DNA of 64,000 bases, taken from assembly GCA_044375415.1 (NCBI GenBank), contig JBILMS010000008.1, positions 1 through 64,000 on the forward strand, in the 5' to 3' direction. This stretch comes from JAWXBG01 sp044375415. Lineage in GTDB: Bacteria; Bacteroidota; Bacteroidia; Flavobacteriales_D; Sanyastnellaceae. The position numbers and the translations under genes are program-made. The stretch's first letter is position 1; each line of letters begins with the position of its first letter. The notes under the pieces are model-generated. The model did no database searches, was not told the origin of the DNA, and saw only the letters and a program-made list of their open reading frames with translations. Below are positions 1-8,631 of this stretch, piece after piece.

Positions 1-14
1 ATTAACAAATTCAG

Positions 15-38
15 CGGTCCCCGCGCGAAGCCGAGGGG
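15..38 (+). repeat. Dispersed hairpin repeat, P1 unit (locus A)
   Basis: The segment CGGTCCCCGCGCGAAGCCGA followed by GGGG matches P1 units at 21697-21720, 25096-25119 and 43491-43515. Its CCCC/GGGG ends can pair around a GAGCGAAGCCGA-like core. It lies between the ftsA terminator and the left window edge. Only the P1 part is visible here; no P2 partner or long module is seen. Confidence 0.75.
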
Positions 39-100
39 CATCAATTTTTACCGGATAACAGTTATCTCTTTTAGCCAAGCTTCAATCAAAAACACAACAC

Positions 101-130
101 TAAAAAAGCCACCGAAACTCGGTGGCTTTA
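101..130 (-). terminator. Intrinsic terminator after ftsA
   Basis: Arms AAAGCCACCGA (105-115) and TCGGTGGCTTT (119-129) pair perfectly over 11 bp with a 3-nt loop. Read on the minus strand the hairpin is followed by six T residues (102-107). It lies about 30 bases past the ftsA stop and would end the dcw transcript. Confidence 0.9.
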
Positions 131-158
131 TGCATTAAAACTTCAAGTATATCTTCTG

Positions 159-1484
159 TTAATCTTCTTCCGCTTCGAAAAAGTCTTTGATTTTAGCTAG
201 GAAAGAAGCGGGACCGCGGTCGAGTTTGCGCGATTTTACCGGAGGTTCAGGATGTGTTTCTTCCGGAATACCCGTGCTAGTCGAATTCGCATTTGAACTA
301 GCTAAAGGTGTCTTCTCGTATCCCTTTATCACCAATCCTACACCGGTTGCCAACGATGGTGTGAGCATCTTCTCATCCGGTACTTTCGAAACATATTCGT
401 TGGGGTATCCGATACGACAGTCCATGCCGGTAACAAATTCTACCAACTGTTTCATGTGCTTCATCTGACCACCACCACCGGTCATAACGATACCGCCAAT
501 CAACTGCTTCTCAAAACCGCTGTTTTTGATTTCGTAATGTACGTGCTCGAGAATTTCTTCCATACGAGCTTGAATGATGTGAGCGAGATTTTTAACCGAA
601 ATCTCTTTTGGCTCCCGTCCACGAAGTCCGGGAATACACACGATTTCATTCTCTTTGTTCTCAACAGCCAATGCAGAACCAAATCTTGTTTTAAGAAGTT
701 CGGCCTGATTTTTCATAATGGTACATCCTTGCTTGATGTCTTCCGTAATCACATTACCACCAAAAGGAATCACAGCGGTATGACGAATAATGCCATCTTG
801 GAAAATCGCTATGTCCGTTGTTCCTCCTCCAATATCTACCAATACTATTCCGGCCTCTTTTTCTTCGTCGCTAATTACAGCTTCACTGGATGCAAGTGGT
901 TCCAGAATCAATTGATCTACTACTAATCCAGCCTTTGAAACACACTTATAAATGTTCTTAGCAGCAGCTACCTGACCGGTAATAATGTGGAAGTTGGCTT
1001 CAAGTCGAATACCGCACATACCAATTGGATCCTTCACTCCAATCTCACTATCAACCGTGAACTCCTGCGGCAATACGTGAATAATTTCTTCACCGGGAAG
1101 CATCACCAATTTGTACATGTCCTCAACGAGTGCATCTATGTCGGCTTGCGTAATTTCTTCATCGAGATTGCGACGAGTGCGCATACCGCGGTGCTGAAGA
1201 CTTTTGATGTGCTGACCGGCAATACCAACATTCACTACTTTAATATCTACTCCACTAATCGCCTCCGCCTCTTCAACTGCAGCGCGAATGGATTGCACCG
1301 TTTTTTCGATGTTTGAAACCACACCTCGGGTCACACCAATCGACTCACTTTTGCCAATGCCTAGAATTTCAATTTTTCCAAATTCATTTCTCTTGCCGAC
1401 AATACAAGCAATTTTCGTGGTCCCAATGTCGAGTCCAACTATGATTTCTTGACTTTTCGTCGTGCCTTGCGTTTCCGGTTTCAT
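159..1484 (-). CDS. ftsA: Cell division protein FtsA
   Basis: FtsA is an actin-like ATPase that tethers FtsZ filaments to the inner face of the cytoplasmic membrane and recruits the divisome. The phosphate-1 motif GLDIGTTK is at residues 17-24, a second actin-type motif (VLVDIGGGTTD) follows mid-protein and GGIVMTGGGGQ lies in the C-terminal half. The last 20 residues (FLAKIKDFFEAEED end) look like the amphipathic membrane-targeting helix, preceded by a Ser/Thr/Pro-rich linker. The ATG at 1484 is chosen because it leaves a normal N-terminus; a GTG at 1505 would overlap the ftsQ stop by 11 bp and is possible. It is the last gene of the dcw operon. ftsZ, its usual next neighbour, is not seen before a strong terminator. 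Confidence 0.95.
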   Translation of the reverse strand: MKPETQGTTKSQEIIVGLDIGTTKIACIVGKRNEFGKIEILGIGKSESIGVTRGVVSNIEKTVQSIRAAVEEAEAISGVDIKVVNVGIAGQHIKSLQHRGMRTRRNLDEEITQADIDALVEDMYKLVMLPGEEIIHVLPQEFTVDSEIGVKDPIGMCGIRLEANFHIITGQVAAAKNIYKCVSKAGLVVDQLILEPLASSEAVISDEEKEAGIVLVDIGGGTTDIAIFQDGIIRHTAVIPFGGNVITEDIKQGCTIMKNQAELLKTRFGSALAVENKENEIVCIPGLRGREPKEISVKNLAHIIQARMEEILEHVHYEIKNSGFEKQLIGGIVMTGGGGQMKHMKQLVEFVTGMDCRIGYPNEYVSKVPDEKMLTPSLATGVGLVIKGYEKTPLASSNANSTSTGIPEETHPEPPVKSRKLDRGPASFLAKIKDFFEAEED

Positions 1485-1494
1485 AAGCGATTGG

Positions 1495-2328
1495 TTATTT
1501 TTCACAGACCACCTGGCCTCTGTATTTAAGGTTGATGGTTTTAATATTGTTGAGGTTTTTTACGGGCATTACATCCACATAAAAAGCCATGAGTTTCTTA
1601 AACTTATTTTCCAAATTCTCAGCAGAACCCAGAATGATACGATGTTCTCCCACACGAGGAACTATCACAAAATCTCCGTTGGCGTTCAAGTAAATGTGCT
1701 CCACTTGTGCCGACCAGAACTCGTTGGATGAAATGTGCTTCGTTATTTCGAATATGTCGTCGAGTTTAGAGCGATCATAAAATGCCGTATCATTTTTTAA
1801 TTCAAGGATAGAACGTTCCATCATTTTCTCCGTTAGATTTCCCGTAAACAAGGGAACATCTGCCGAATAATGATCGCTCAAGGGCATCGTGAAACCCTGT
1901 TCGTCGAGATAAAAACTCTGACCATTTACATTCAGAATTCTGGCAATAGGAGTTTTTTGCTGAATTTCGACAAGCAACCTGCCGTCTATCGTTGTATAAA
2001 CATGTGCTTCTCGAATCGCTCCGTTGCTCATCACCGACTTATGAATCTGATCGAGATTGATATTCCGAATAAGCTCGCCTTTCAATGAATCACCTGACAC
2101 CAAAACCGACTTCATGACCTCCGATTCGCTGACAAAAGCGTGTCCATTTGGATTTTTTATGTTGATCTCGATACTGTGACATCGGGTTTCGGACTGATTT
2201 TTTCCCACGAAACCCAGTAGGGTGAATAAGGCCAGAGCACCGATCACCGCCACTGAATTGATAGCAATAGCCCGCCAAGTGCGCTTGCGGCGCATTACCT
2301 TTTGATCAGTATTTACAGCGGTTTTCAT
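1495..2328 (-). CDS. ftsQ: Cell division protein FtsQ
   Basis: FtsQ/DivIB is a bitopic membrane protein that links early and late divisome proteins and regulates septal peptidoglycan synthesis. The chosen ATG at 2328 overlaps the murC stop as ATGA, giving 277 residues; a longer reading frame to 2364 would overlap murC by 40 bp and is unlikely. A short basic cytoplasmic tail (KVMRRKRTWR) is followed by one hydrophobic helix (about residues 20-42). A POTRA-like region then carries the typical phrase RNINLDQIHKSV and the LLVEIQQKTPIARI strand. Sequence conservation of FtsQ is low across phyla, so the call rests on topology, the POTRA pattern and its position between murC and ftsA. Confidence 0.9.
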   Translation of the reverse strand: MKTAVNTDQKVMRRKRTWRAIAINSVAVIGALALFTLLGFVGKNQSETRCHSIEINIKNPNGHAFVSESEVMKSVLVSGDSLKGELIRNINLDQIHKSVMSNGAIREAHVYTTIDGRLLVEIQQKTPIARILNVNGQSFYLDEQGFTMPLSDHYSADVPLFTGNLTEKMMERSILELKNDTAFYDRSKLDDIFEITKHISSNEFWSAQVEHIYLNANGDFVIVPRVGEHRIILGSAENLENKFKKLMAFYVDVMPVKNLNNIKTINLKYRGQVVCEK

Positions 2329-3710
2329 GCTTTTGTCAACTTCTTCCTGATGGGTTCCACCCACTCGTCAATGTCCCCTGCCCCAATGGTAACAAGTACT
2401 TCCAACTCACGGGAATTTAATTCGTCTAATAACTCGTTTTTCTGAACCAGTTTTTTGGTGTGCCCTGGGATTTTATCCAACAGCCATTGTGAATCAATTC
2501 CTTCGATCGGACGTTCGCGAGCCGGATAGATTGGAAGCAGGATAATTTCATCAAATTCTCCCAAGACTTCAGCAAAACCGTCGGCGAAATCCCGCGTTCT
2601 AGTAAATAAATGGGGCTGGAAAATTCCGGTGCATTTTTTACCCGGATAGAGCTCTCGCAAGGCATTGTGAAAAGCGCGGATCTCTTCAGGGTGATGGGCA
2701 TAATCGTCGATAAATATCAAATCCGGAGTTTTCATGATGTATTCAAAACGACGTTTCACTCCTTTGAACGAAGCCAAAGCCTCGCGTATTGCCTCTTCGC
2801 TTAATCCGAGGAGCAAAGCAGCCGATGTAGCTGCTACTGCGTTTTCTACATTATGACGTCCGGGAATCCCAAGTTCTAAATCTTTCCAAGTACCTTCCCC
2901 TAGCTCACATGTAAAATTGTAATCGAAGAAAAACCTTCCATTCACCACTCGAATGTTGGAAGCATGAAAATTTCCTCCAATCTGAGCTGAGTAGTGATAA
3001 ACCTCCTCTCCTATTCGAGTGAGAGGTAATCCGGTTTTTGAAATGATGCGACCATTTTCCTTGAGCTTTTCCGCAAAAAGATTAAAGGATTCGCGCACGT
3101 AATCTTCGGATCCATAGATATCCAAATGATCTGCGTCCATGGAGGTGATCACCGCTATGTCCGGGGAAAGGGTAAGAAACGAACGATCATACTCGTCTGC
3201 TTCCACCACTGTCCATTCCGCTCGATGCGATATTAACAGGTTGGAATTGTAGTTCGCGGTGATCCCTCCTAGGAACGCATTGCATCCATGTCCGCTGGAA
3301 GTCAGTATATGTGCAGCTAAACTGCTGGTAGTCGTTTTGCCATGTGTTCCGGCCACTGCGATCGTCTTGCCCGCACGTGTGATCATTCCCAGAACTTCAC
3401 TTCTCTTTTTGATCTCAAAACCCTTGTCCTTGAACCACGCCCATTCCATTGAATCCGCAGGAATGGCGGGAGTTATAACAACCAAAATTTTTGACGGGTC
3501 GGTAACTTTTACAACTTGGGGAATGTGAATAATGTTGTCGTCGTAATGCACTTCCATTCCCTCCAATTCGAGTGCTTGCGTGAGCGGAGTACTCGTTCGA
3601 TCGTAACCAATGACCATCTTTCCATTGCTATGAAAAAAACGCGCAAGTGCCGACATGCCTATTCCGCCGATACCTAAAAAATAGAATATTTCATAGCGTT
3701 CGAAACTCAT
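2325..3710 (-). CDS. murC: UDP-N-acetylmuramate--L-alanine ligase MurC
   Basis: MurC is the cytoplasmic ATP-dependent ligase that adds L-alanine to UDP-MurNAc, the first amino acid of the peptidoglycan stem peptide. The N-terminal UDP-binding glycine motif GIGGIGMS is at residues 13-20, the ATP P-loop GTHGKTTTSS at 121-130, and the central-domain phrase DEYDRSFL and IDDYAHHPEEI of the C-terminal domain are both present. Length (461 aa) is typical. The ATG lies 1 nt downstream of the murG stop, and its own stop overlaps the ftsQ start by 4 bp, consistent with translational coupling in the dcw operon. Confidence 0.97.
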   Translation of the reverse strand: MSFERYEIFYFLGIGGIGMSALARFFHSNGKMVIGYDRTSTPLTQALELEGMEVHYDDNIIHIPQVVKVTDPSKILVVITPAIPADSMEWAWFKDKGFEIKKRSEVLGMITRAGKTIAVAGTHGKTTTSSLAAHILTSSGHGCNAFLGGITANYNSNLLISHRAEWTVVEADEYDRSFLTLSPDIAVITSMDADHLDIYGSEDYVRESFNLFAEKLKENGRIISKTGLPLTRIGEEVYHYSAQIGGNFHASNIRVVNGRFFFDYNFTCELGEGTWKDLELGIPGRHNVENAVAATSAALLLGLSEEAIREALASFKGVKRRFEYIMKTPDLIFIDDYAHHPEEIRAFHNALRELYPGKKCTGIFQPHLFTRTRDFADGFAEVLGEFDEIILLPIYPARERPIEGIDSQWLLDKIPGHTKKLVQKNELLDELNSRELEVLVTIGAGDIDEWVEPIRKKLTKA

Positions 3711-3711
3711 A

Positions 3712-4836
3712 TCAGGATCGGTGAATGAGGTTAAATACTTCAGAAGCTATCTCTGCTCCTGCATTTTTTCTTCCTAGTAGTGCAATGTTTTTTCCGAGAT
3801 CTATCGTCTTTTCCGAATCGTTCAAAAGTTCGGATAGACAAGCATATAGTTCGGCCTGAGCATCCGCATCCTTCAAAAGAACGGCGGCATTTTTTTGCAC
3901 CAAAGACATCGCATTTTTCGTCTGATGATCTTCCGACACATTGGGCGAAGGAATCAAGACCACCGCTTTACCCGTAAGACATAATTCCGAAATACTCATA
4001 GCACCCGCTCTGCTTACAATGATATCAGCTGCGGCATAAGCCAAGTCCATATCGCGAATAAAATCAAAAACTTTCAAGTCAAGCTGTACCGAGGTCTCTG
4101 AAAAGGACTTTGCCGTTTCGAAGAACCCCTTACCGGTTTGCCAGATAATCTGATTGCCCTCCGAAATCAACTTCTCCGCCCAAGCATGAACGCTTTGATT
4201 AATAGTTCTCGCTCCCAGACTTCCCCCCACAAAAAGAATTGTCTTTTTTGAGGGATTCAAATTAAAAAATCTTTGCGCTTCGTCTCGTTTTGTTGATATA
4301 TCAATAACCTCCGGACGAACCGGATTTCCTGTTAAAATTATTTTGTCCTTTGGAAAGTACTTCTCCAGTCCTTCGTAGGCGACACATATTCGATCTACCG
4401 TTTTAGAAAGAATTTTGTTAGTGATACCCGGATAAGAATTTTGCTCTTGGATAAGTGTTTTTACACCCATTCCTGCCGCTGCTCTGAGCAAGGGTCCACT
4501 TGCATACCCACCCACTCCTATGGCGATGTCGGGTTTAAACTCACGGATAATCCTTCGAGCCTTGATCATACTCGAAATAATTTTGAAGGGAACGAAAAAG
4601 TTTTTCAATGTGAATTTTCGTTGAATCCCTACGATAGGCAGTCCAATTATTTTAAATCCCGCTTGCGGAACCTTTTCCATTTCCATTTTACCCAAAGCAC
4701 CTACAAAGAGTATTTCTGCTTTTGGATCACGTGCCTGTATGGCGCGCGCAATAGCTATGGCCGGAAAGATGTGACCTCCTGTTCCTCCTCCACTGATGAT
4801 GGCGCGAATCGAAGTTTGTGTGTACTCTTCGTTCAT
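3712..4836 (-). CDS. murG: UDP-GlcNAc:undecaprenyl-PP-MurNAc-pentapeptide transferase MurG
   Basis: MurG is a peripheral GT-B glycosyltransferase on the cytoplasmic membrane face that converts lipid I to lipid II. The first glycine-rich loop GGGTGGH is at residues 16-22, the second GVGGYASGP at about 106-114, and the third (LFVGGSLGAR) begins the C-terminal Rossmann half. The SRAGAMSISELCLTGKA sequence matches the UDP-GlcNAc binding segment. Length (374 aa) fits the family. It overlaps the ftsW stop by 4 bp (4833-4836) and ends 1 nt before the murC start. Confidence 0.97.
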   Translation of the reverse strand: MNEEYTQTSIRAIISGGGTGGHIFPAIAIARAIQARDPKAEILFVGALGKMEMEKVPQAGFKIIGLPIVGIQRKFTLKNFFVPFKIISSMIKARRIIREFKPDIAIGVGGYASGPLLRAAAGMGVKTLIQEQNSYPGITNKILSKTVDRICVAYEGLEKYFPKDKIILTGNPVRPEVIDISTKRDEAQRFFNLNPSKKTILFVGGSLGARTINQSVHAWAEKLISEGNQIIWQTGKGFFETAKSFSETSVQLDLKVFDFIRDMDLAYAAADIIVSRAGAMSISELCLTGKAVVLIPSPNVSEDHQTKNAMSLVQKNAAVLLKDADAQAELYACLSELLNDSEKTIDLGKNIALLGRKNAGAEIASEVFNLIHRS

Positions 4837-6029
4837 GCAGGTACTACTTGAGGTTGATTCAACTCAGGATCATCCTGAGTGTTTTGGCTTTCAAATAACT
4901 CCGGGTTATATACACTCCGGCTAATACTGAGAATAATTCCAATAGCCAAACATGTGAATATCGTCGAAGTACCTCCCAAACTCACTAGTGGTAGTGGCTG
5001 ACCGGTTGTTGGAAACAAATCCACGGCAACAGCCATATTGATCATCGCCTGCATGACAAGCATAACGCTTAAACCCACAGCTATGAGTGATGCATAAAAC
5101 TTGGGACATTTACTCGCGACTCGAATAGACCGGAAGAGTAAAATGACATACAACATGAGTACACCAATTCCACCCAAAAGACTTCCGTATTCTTCGATGA
5201 TCCACGCATAGATCATGTCGGAATATGGGTGCGGTAGAAAATTTCTCGTTGAACCACTTCCGGGTAATGAAGGAAAGAGCCCTCCCTCGGCAATGGCATA
5301 TTTGGCAATGTTTACCTGATAATTGCCCTCGTCATTATCATCTACCTTATTAAAAATTCTGTTTTTCCATGTTTGATAGCGTGGAAAAACTTTGGGTGGC
5401 AATAATTCACCGGCAGCTGTAATTAATAAGAGTAAAGCGACCCCCATAGCAAGTATTTTGAAAAGATGTCGCCCCGGTACCCCGGCTATAAACATCATTA
5501 CAATACAAATGAATGCAAGTATAAATGCCGTAGAAAAGTTGGCTCGAAGTATGAGTCCGCATATCACTACAATAGGAAGCAATATGGGTAACACTCCATT
5601 TCGAAAATCGTGAAGGATCTCTCTGCGTTGATGCAGCATTCTCGCCACAAATACAACCAAAACTATTTTGGCGAAATCGGAAGGTTGAAAAGTGAGTCCC
5701 GTAAATGGAATCACAAGCCATCGATCTGCACTATTGAGATTAGACCCAAAGAAAAAAGTAAGCAGCAAAAGTCCTCCGGCCACATAAATAAGCAAGGCAG
5801 AGAACTTAGGAAAATACTTAAAGTGTGTTCTGTGTATGTAATACATCAGCGCGAAGCCCGCTCCAATCATCAGGCTATGCTTTACCAGAAACTTCAGCGA
5901 ATTTCCATGAGCCTTGTAGGCAAGAGTAGATATACCGCTGTATACAGCAAGTATAGAAATGATGGACAGAAAAAATGCCACCATCCAAATTACCCTATCG
6001 CCTTGAAGACGCTCAAAAACTGCTTTCAT
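4833..6029 (-). CDS. ftsW: Septal peptidoglycan glycosyltransferase FtsW (SEDS)
   Basis: FtsW is the polytopic SEDS-family polymerase that works with the class B PBP (FtsI) to make septal glycan strands from lipid II. The protein has about ten hydrophobic helices in 398 residues, and the SEDS phrases PSDFAKI, PGSGSTRNFLPHPYSDMIYA and QPLPLVSLGGTSTIF are all visible. Its place between murD and murG and the 4-bp overlap with murG support FtsW rather than the elongation paralogue RodA. The C-terminal tail is short, acidic and Gln/Pro-rich. Confidence 0.95.
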   Translation of the reverse strand: MKAVFERLQGDRVIWMVAFFLSIISILAVYSGISTLAYKAHGNSLKFLVKHSLMIGAGFALMYYIHRTHFKYFPKFSALLIYVAGGLLLLTFFFGSNLNSADRWLVIPFTGLTFQPSDFAKIVLVVFVARMLHQRREILHDFRNGVLPILLPIVVICGLILRANFSTAFILAFICIVMMFIAGVPGRHLFKILAMGVALLLLITAAGELLPPKVFPRYQTWKNRIFNKVDDNDEGNYQVNIAKYAIAEGGLFPSLPGSGSTRNFLPHPYSDMIYAWIIEEYGSLLGGIGVLMLYVILLFRSIRVASKCPKFYASLIAVGLSVMLVMQAMINMAVAVDLFPTTGQPLPLVSLGGTSTIFTCLAIGIILSISRSVYNPELFESQNTQDDPELNQPQVVPA

Positions 6030-6052
6030 CCCAATTCAACTTAGATGATATA

Positions 6053-7402
6053 TCAAAGACTTCTTACAGCATTTTTAAACTGACGTCCTCTGTCTTCGTA
6101 ATTGTCGAACAAATCGAAACTTGCGCAGGCCGGAGAAAGTAATACCACATCGCCTTCAACGGCCCAATCGTTGGCCAGAGTGACAGCGTGTTCGGCAGAC
6201 AGCACATCTTCGATGATACTTACCATGCCACCAAAAGCCTTGTGCAATTTTGCACTGTCTTTGGTCATGCAAATGATACCCTTCACACGAGACTTTACAA
6301 GTTCGCTCAATTCGGAATAATCATTTCCTTTGTCCTGTCCACCTGCTATCCAAATTACAGGTTTATCCATGCTTTCCAGAGCATACCAAGTAGAATTGAC
6401 GTTGGTAGCTTTGCTGTCGTTGATGAACGTTACTCCGTTCACCTTGGCAACAAACTCCATTCGGTGTTCGATGTTTTCAAAATCTTCCATGCTTTCGCGA
6501 ACTACTTCTTTACGAAGGTCGAGCAGGCGTCCGGATACTCCGGCGGCCATGGAATTGCTGAGATTGTGTTTGCCTTGTAGGGCGAGGTCGTGGATAGACA
6601 TATGGAGCGGGTTTTGGTTTACGTTGATTATGAATTCTGTTCCTTCCACCCAAGCACCCTCTTGAATGCCGGCAGGAAGTGAATTGTTCAGTGTGAATGC
6701 ATACTTCGTAGCAGCGATCTTCTGTTCGCTCATGTATGCATTGGTAGCAGGGTCGTCTGCATTAAAAACAAATGCATCCCCGGGACCTTGATTCTGAATG
6801 ATGCGAAACTTTGACTGTACATAGTTCTCGAACTTGTAGTCGTATCTGTCGAGGTGATCCGGTGTGATATTGGTTAAGACAGCAACCTCTGCTTTAAAAT
6901 CATACATGTCGTCGAGCTGAAAACTGCTCAACTCAAGCACATAATAATCAAAAGAACAAGTTGCAACCTGCAAGGCGAAACTCTTGCCCACATTGCCCGC
7001 CAGACCGACATTTAAGCCCGCCTTTCTGAGTATATGGTAGGCGAGAAGCGTAGTGGTTGTTTTACCATTCGAACCTGTAATACATATCTTAAATGCTGAT
7101 GTATAACGTCCGGCAAACTCTATTTCTGAAATAACCGGAATTCCCTTTTCTTTTAAAGCAACAATCATCGGAGCCTTGTTTGGAATGCCCGGACTTTTGA
7201 TTACTTCATCTGCATTGAGAATTAATTCTGACGTATGATTCCCTTCTTCGAAAGAAATGCCATTGGCAACAAGGGTCGCCTTATGCGTATCGCTGAGTGC
7301 TCCTCTATCGGAAAGGAATACGTCGAAACCTTTGTGCAACGCAAGAATGGCAGCACCTACGCCGCTTTCGCCTCCACCTAATATGACAACTCTCTTGCTC
7401 AG
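6053..7402 (-). CDS. murD: UDP-MurNAc-L-alanine--D-glutamate ligase MurD, apparent CTG start
   Basis: MurD adds D-glutamate to UDP-MurNAc-L-Ala in the cytoplasm. The P-loop CITGSNGKTTTT and the central phrase NITPDHLDRYD are present, as are FINDSKATN and the closing LLSPACASFDLF. The first canonical start in frame is a TTG at 7339, but the family's conserved N-terminal Rossmann segment (SKRVVILGGGESGVG) is encoded upstream of it, from a CTG at 7400-7402. The frame is closed by TAA just before this, and only AAC, ACG, ATA, GTC and CTG lie between. I therefore place the start at the CTG, where homologues have ATG; an ATA overlapping the mraY stop is the alternative. A sequence error cannot be excluded. 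Confidence 0.9.
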   Translation of the reverse strand: MSKRVVILGGGESGVGAAILALHKGFDVFLSDRGALSDTHKATLVANGISFEEGNHTSELILNADEVIKSPGIPNKAPMIVALKEKGIPVISEIEFAGRYTSAFKICITGSNGKTTTTLLAYHILRKAGLNVGLAGNVGKSFALQVATCSFDYYVLELSSFQLDDMYDFKAEVAVLTNITPDHLDRYDYKFENYVQSKFRIIQNQGPGDAFVFNADDPATNAYMSEQKIAATKYAFTLNNSLPAGIQEGAWVEGTEFIINVNQNPLHMSIHDLALQGKHNLSNSMAAGVSGRLLDLRKEVVRESMEDFENIEHRMEFVAKVNGVTFINDSKATNVNSTWYALESMDKPVIWIAGGQDKGNDYSELSELVKSRVKGIICMTKDSAKLHKAFGGMVSIIEDVLSAEHAVTLANDWAVEGDVVLLSPACASFDLFDNYEDRGRQFKNAVRSL

Positions 7403-7404
7403 GA

Positions 7405-8631
7405 CTATCGTGTTTTAAGGGTGATAATGGTTACTACTGCCAACATGATTCCGACAATCCAAAAGCGCGAAACGATTTTAGATTCGTGAAATCCTTTTTT
7501 CTGGAAATGGTGGTGAAGAGGTGACATCAGAAATATTCTTCTGCCTTCCCCATATTTTCTTCTCGTGTATTTGAAATACGATACCTGTATCATCACCGAC
7601 AAATTCTCTACGAGGAAAATTCCACAGAGCACAGGAATTAATAATTCTTTACGCACAGCTATCGCAAACGTGGCAATGATTCCGCCAAGAGCAAGAGAAC
7701 CTGTATCGCCCATAAATACCTGTGCCGGATATGAATTGTACCACAAGAATCCTATACACGCTCCAACAAAAGCAGCTATGAAAACCGTGAGCTCGCCACT
7801 CCGCGGTATGTACATGATGTTGAGGTAATCTGCGAAAATGTAGTTACCACTGACGTAAGCGAAGATGGCCAGCGTAACACCAATGATGGCGGAAGTACCC
7901 GTGGCCAGGCCATCTATGCCATCCGTTATATTGGCTCCATTCGAGACAGCTACCACGATAATGATAACAACAAGGGTGAATACAATAAATAGAGAAATCT
8001 TATTCTGCCAGCTATCGGGTAGCAACCATGCATAATAAAATTCGTTGTCTTTGATAAACGGAATAGTGGTCTTCAGAACTTTTTTCTCTGTCCAATTCGA
8101 AGCGTCTCCTGCATTTTCGTTTTGAACGGTAGCCTGCGCATCGTGATTGCGTTCTTTGATCGTTACATCTTCGCTGAAGTATAACATCGATGCAACAATA
8201 ATTCCCACACCTACTTGACCAATAATTTTCGAAGTGCCGGCAAGCCCTCTTTTATCTTTTTTAAATACTTTGATGTAGTCATCCGCAAATCCGACCATGC
8301 CCAACCAAACAGTTGCGATGATCATGATCTGAATATAAATATTAGTGAGATCTGCAAAAAGAAGCGTAGGAATCAGAATAGCTGCAAGAATGATCAGTCC
8401 GCCCATTGTAGGCGTACCGGCTTTTTCCATTTGTCCTTCCAATCCGAGATCGCGGATGCTTTCACCAACCTGCTTGTTGCGCAGCCAGCGAATCAAGGAT
8501 TTGCCAAACAAAAGAGAAATTACCAATGATAAAATAACACTGCACGCAGCACGAAAAGAGATGTACTGAAACAGTCCGGCACCCGGCATGTGCAGATCAT
8601 CGTGCAGATATGTAAAGAGATGGTACAGCAT
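7405..8631 (-). CDS. mraY: Phospho-MurNAc-pentapeptide transferase MraY
   Basis: MraY is the polytopic enzyme that transfers phospho-MurNAc-pentapeptide to undecaprenyl phosphate, giving lipid I. Visible family motifs are GTPTMGGL (about residues 72-79), the aspartate pair in GFADDYIKVFKKD, NITDGIDGLATG with its catalytic-region aspartates, and the loop SPLHHHFQKKG near the C-terminus. At 408 residues it is about 50 longer than E. coli MraY; the excess sits in a polar insert around residues 155-205 (TIKERNHDAQ to DSWQNK) between membrane helices. Such an insert is common in Bacteroidota. The ATG overlaps the murE stop (TAATG). Confidence 0.97.
   Translation of the reverse strand: MLYHLFTYLHDDLHMPGAGLFQYISFRAACSVILSLVISLLFGKSLIRWLRNKQVGESIRDLGLEGQMEKAGTPTMGGLIILAAILIPTLLFADLTNIYIQIMIIATVWLGMVGFADDYIKVFKKDKRGLAGTSKIIGQVGVGIIVASMLYFSEDVTIKERNHDAQATVQNENAGDASNWTEKKVLKTTIPFIKDNEFYYAWLLPDSWQNKISLFIVFTLVVIIIVVAVSNGANITDGIDGLATGTSAIIGVTLAIFAYVSGNYIFADYLNIMYIPRSGELTVFIAAFVGACIGFLWYNSYPAQVFMGDTGSLALGGIIATFAIAVRKELLIPVLCGIFLVENLSVMIQVSYFKYTRRKYGEGRRIFLMSPLHHHFQKKGFHESKIVSRFWIVGIMLAVVTIITLKTR

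Noticed and set aside
456..926. 156-aa plus-strand frame antisense to ftsA, and similar long antisense frames across dcw (5610-6044, 6188-6580, 11759-12145)
   Set aside because: They mirror conserved coding sequence on the other strand and show no domain, start context or operon placement of their own.
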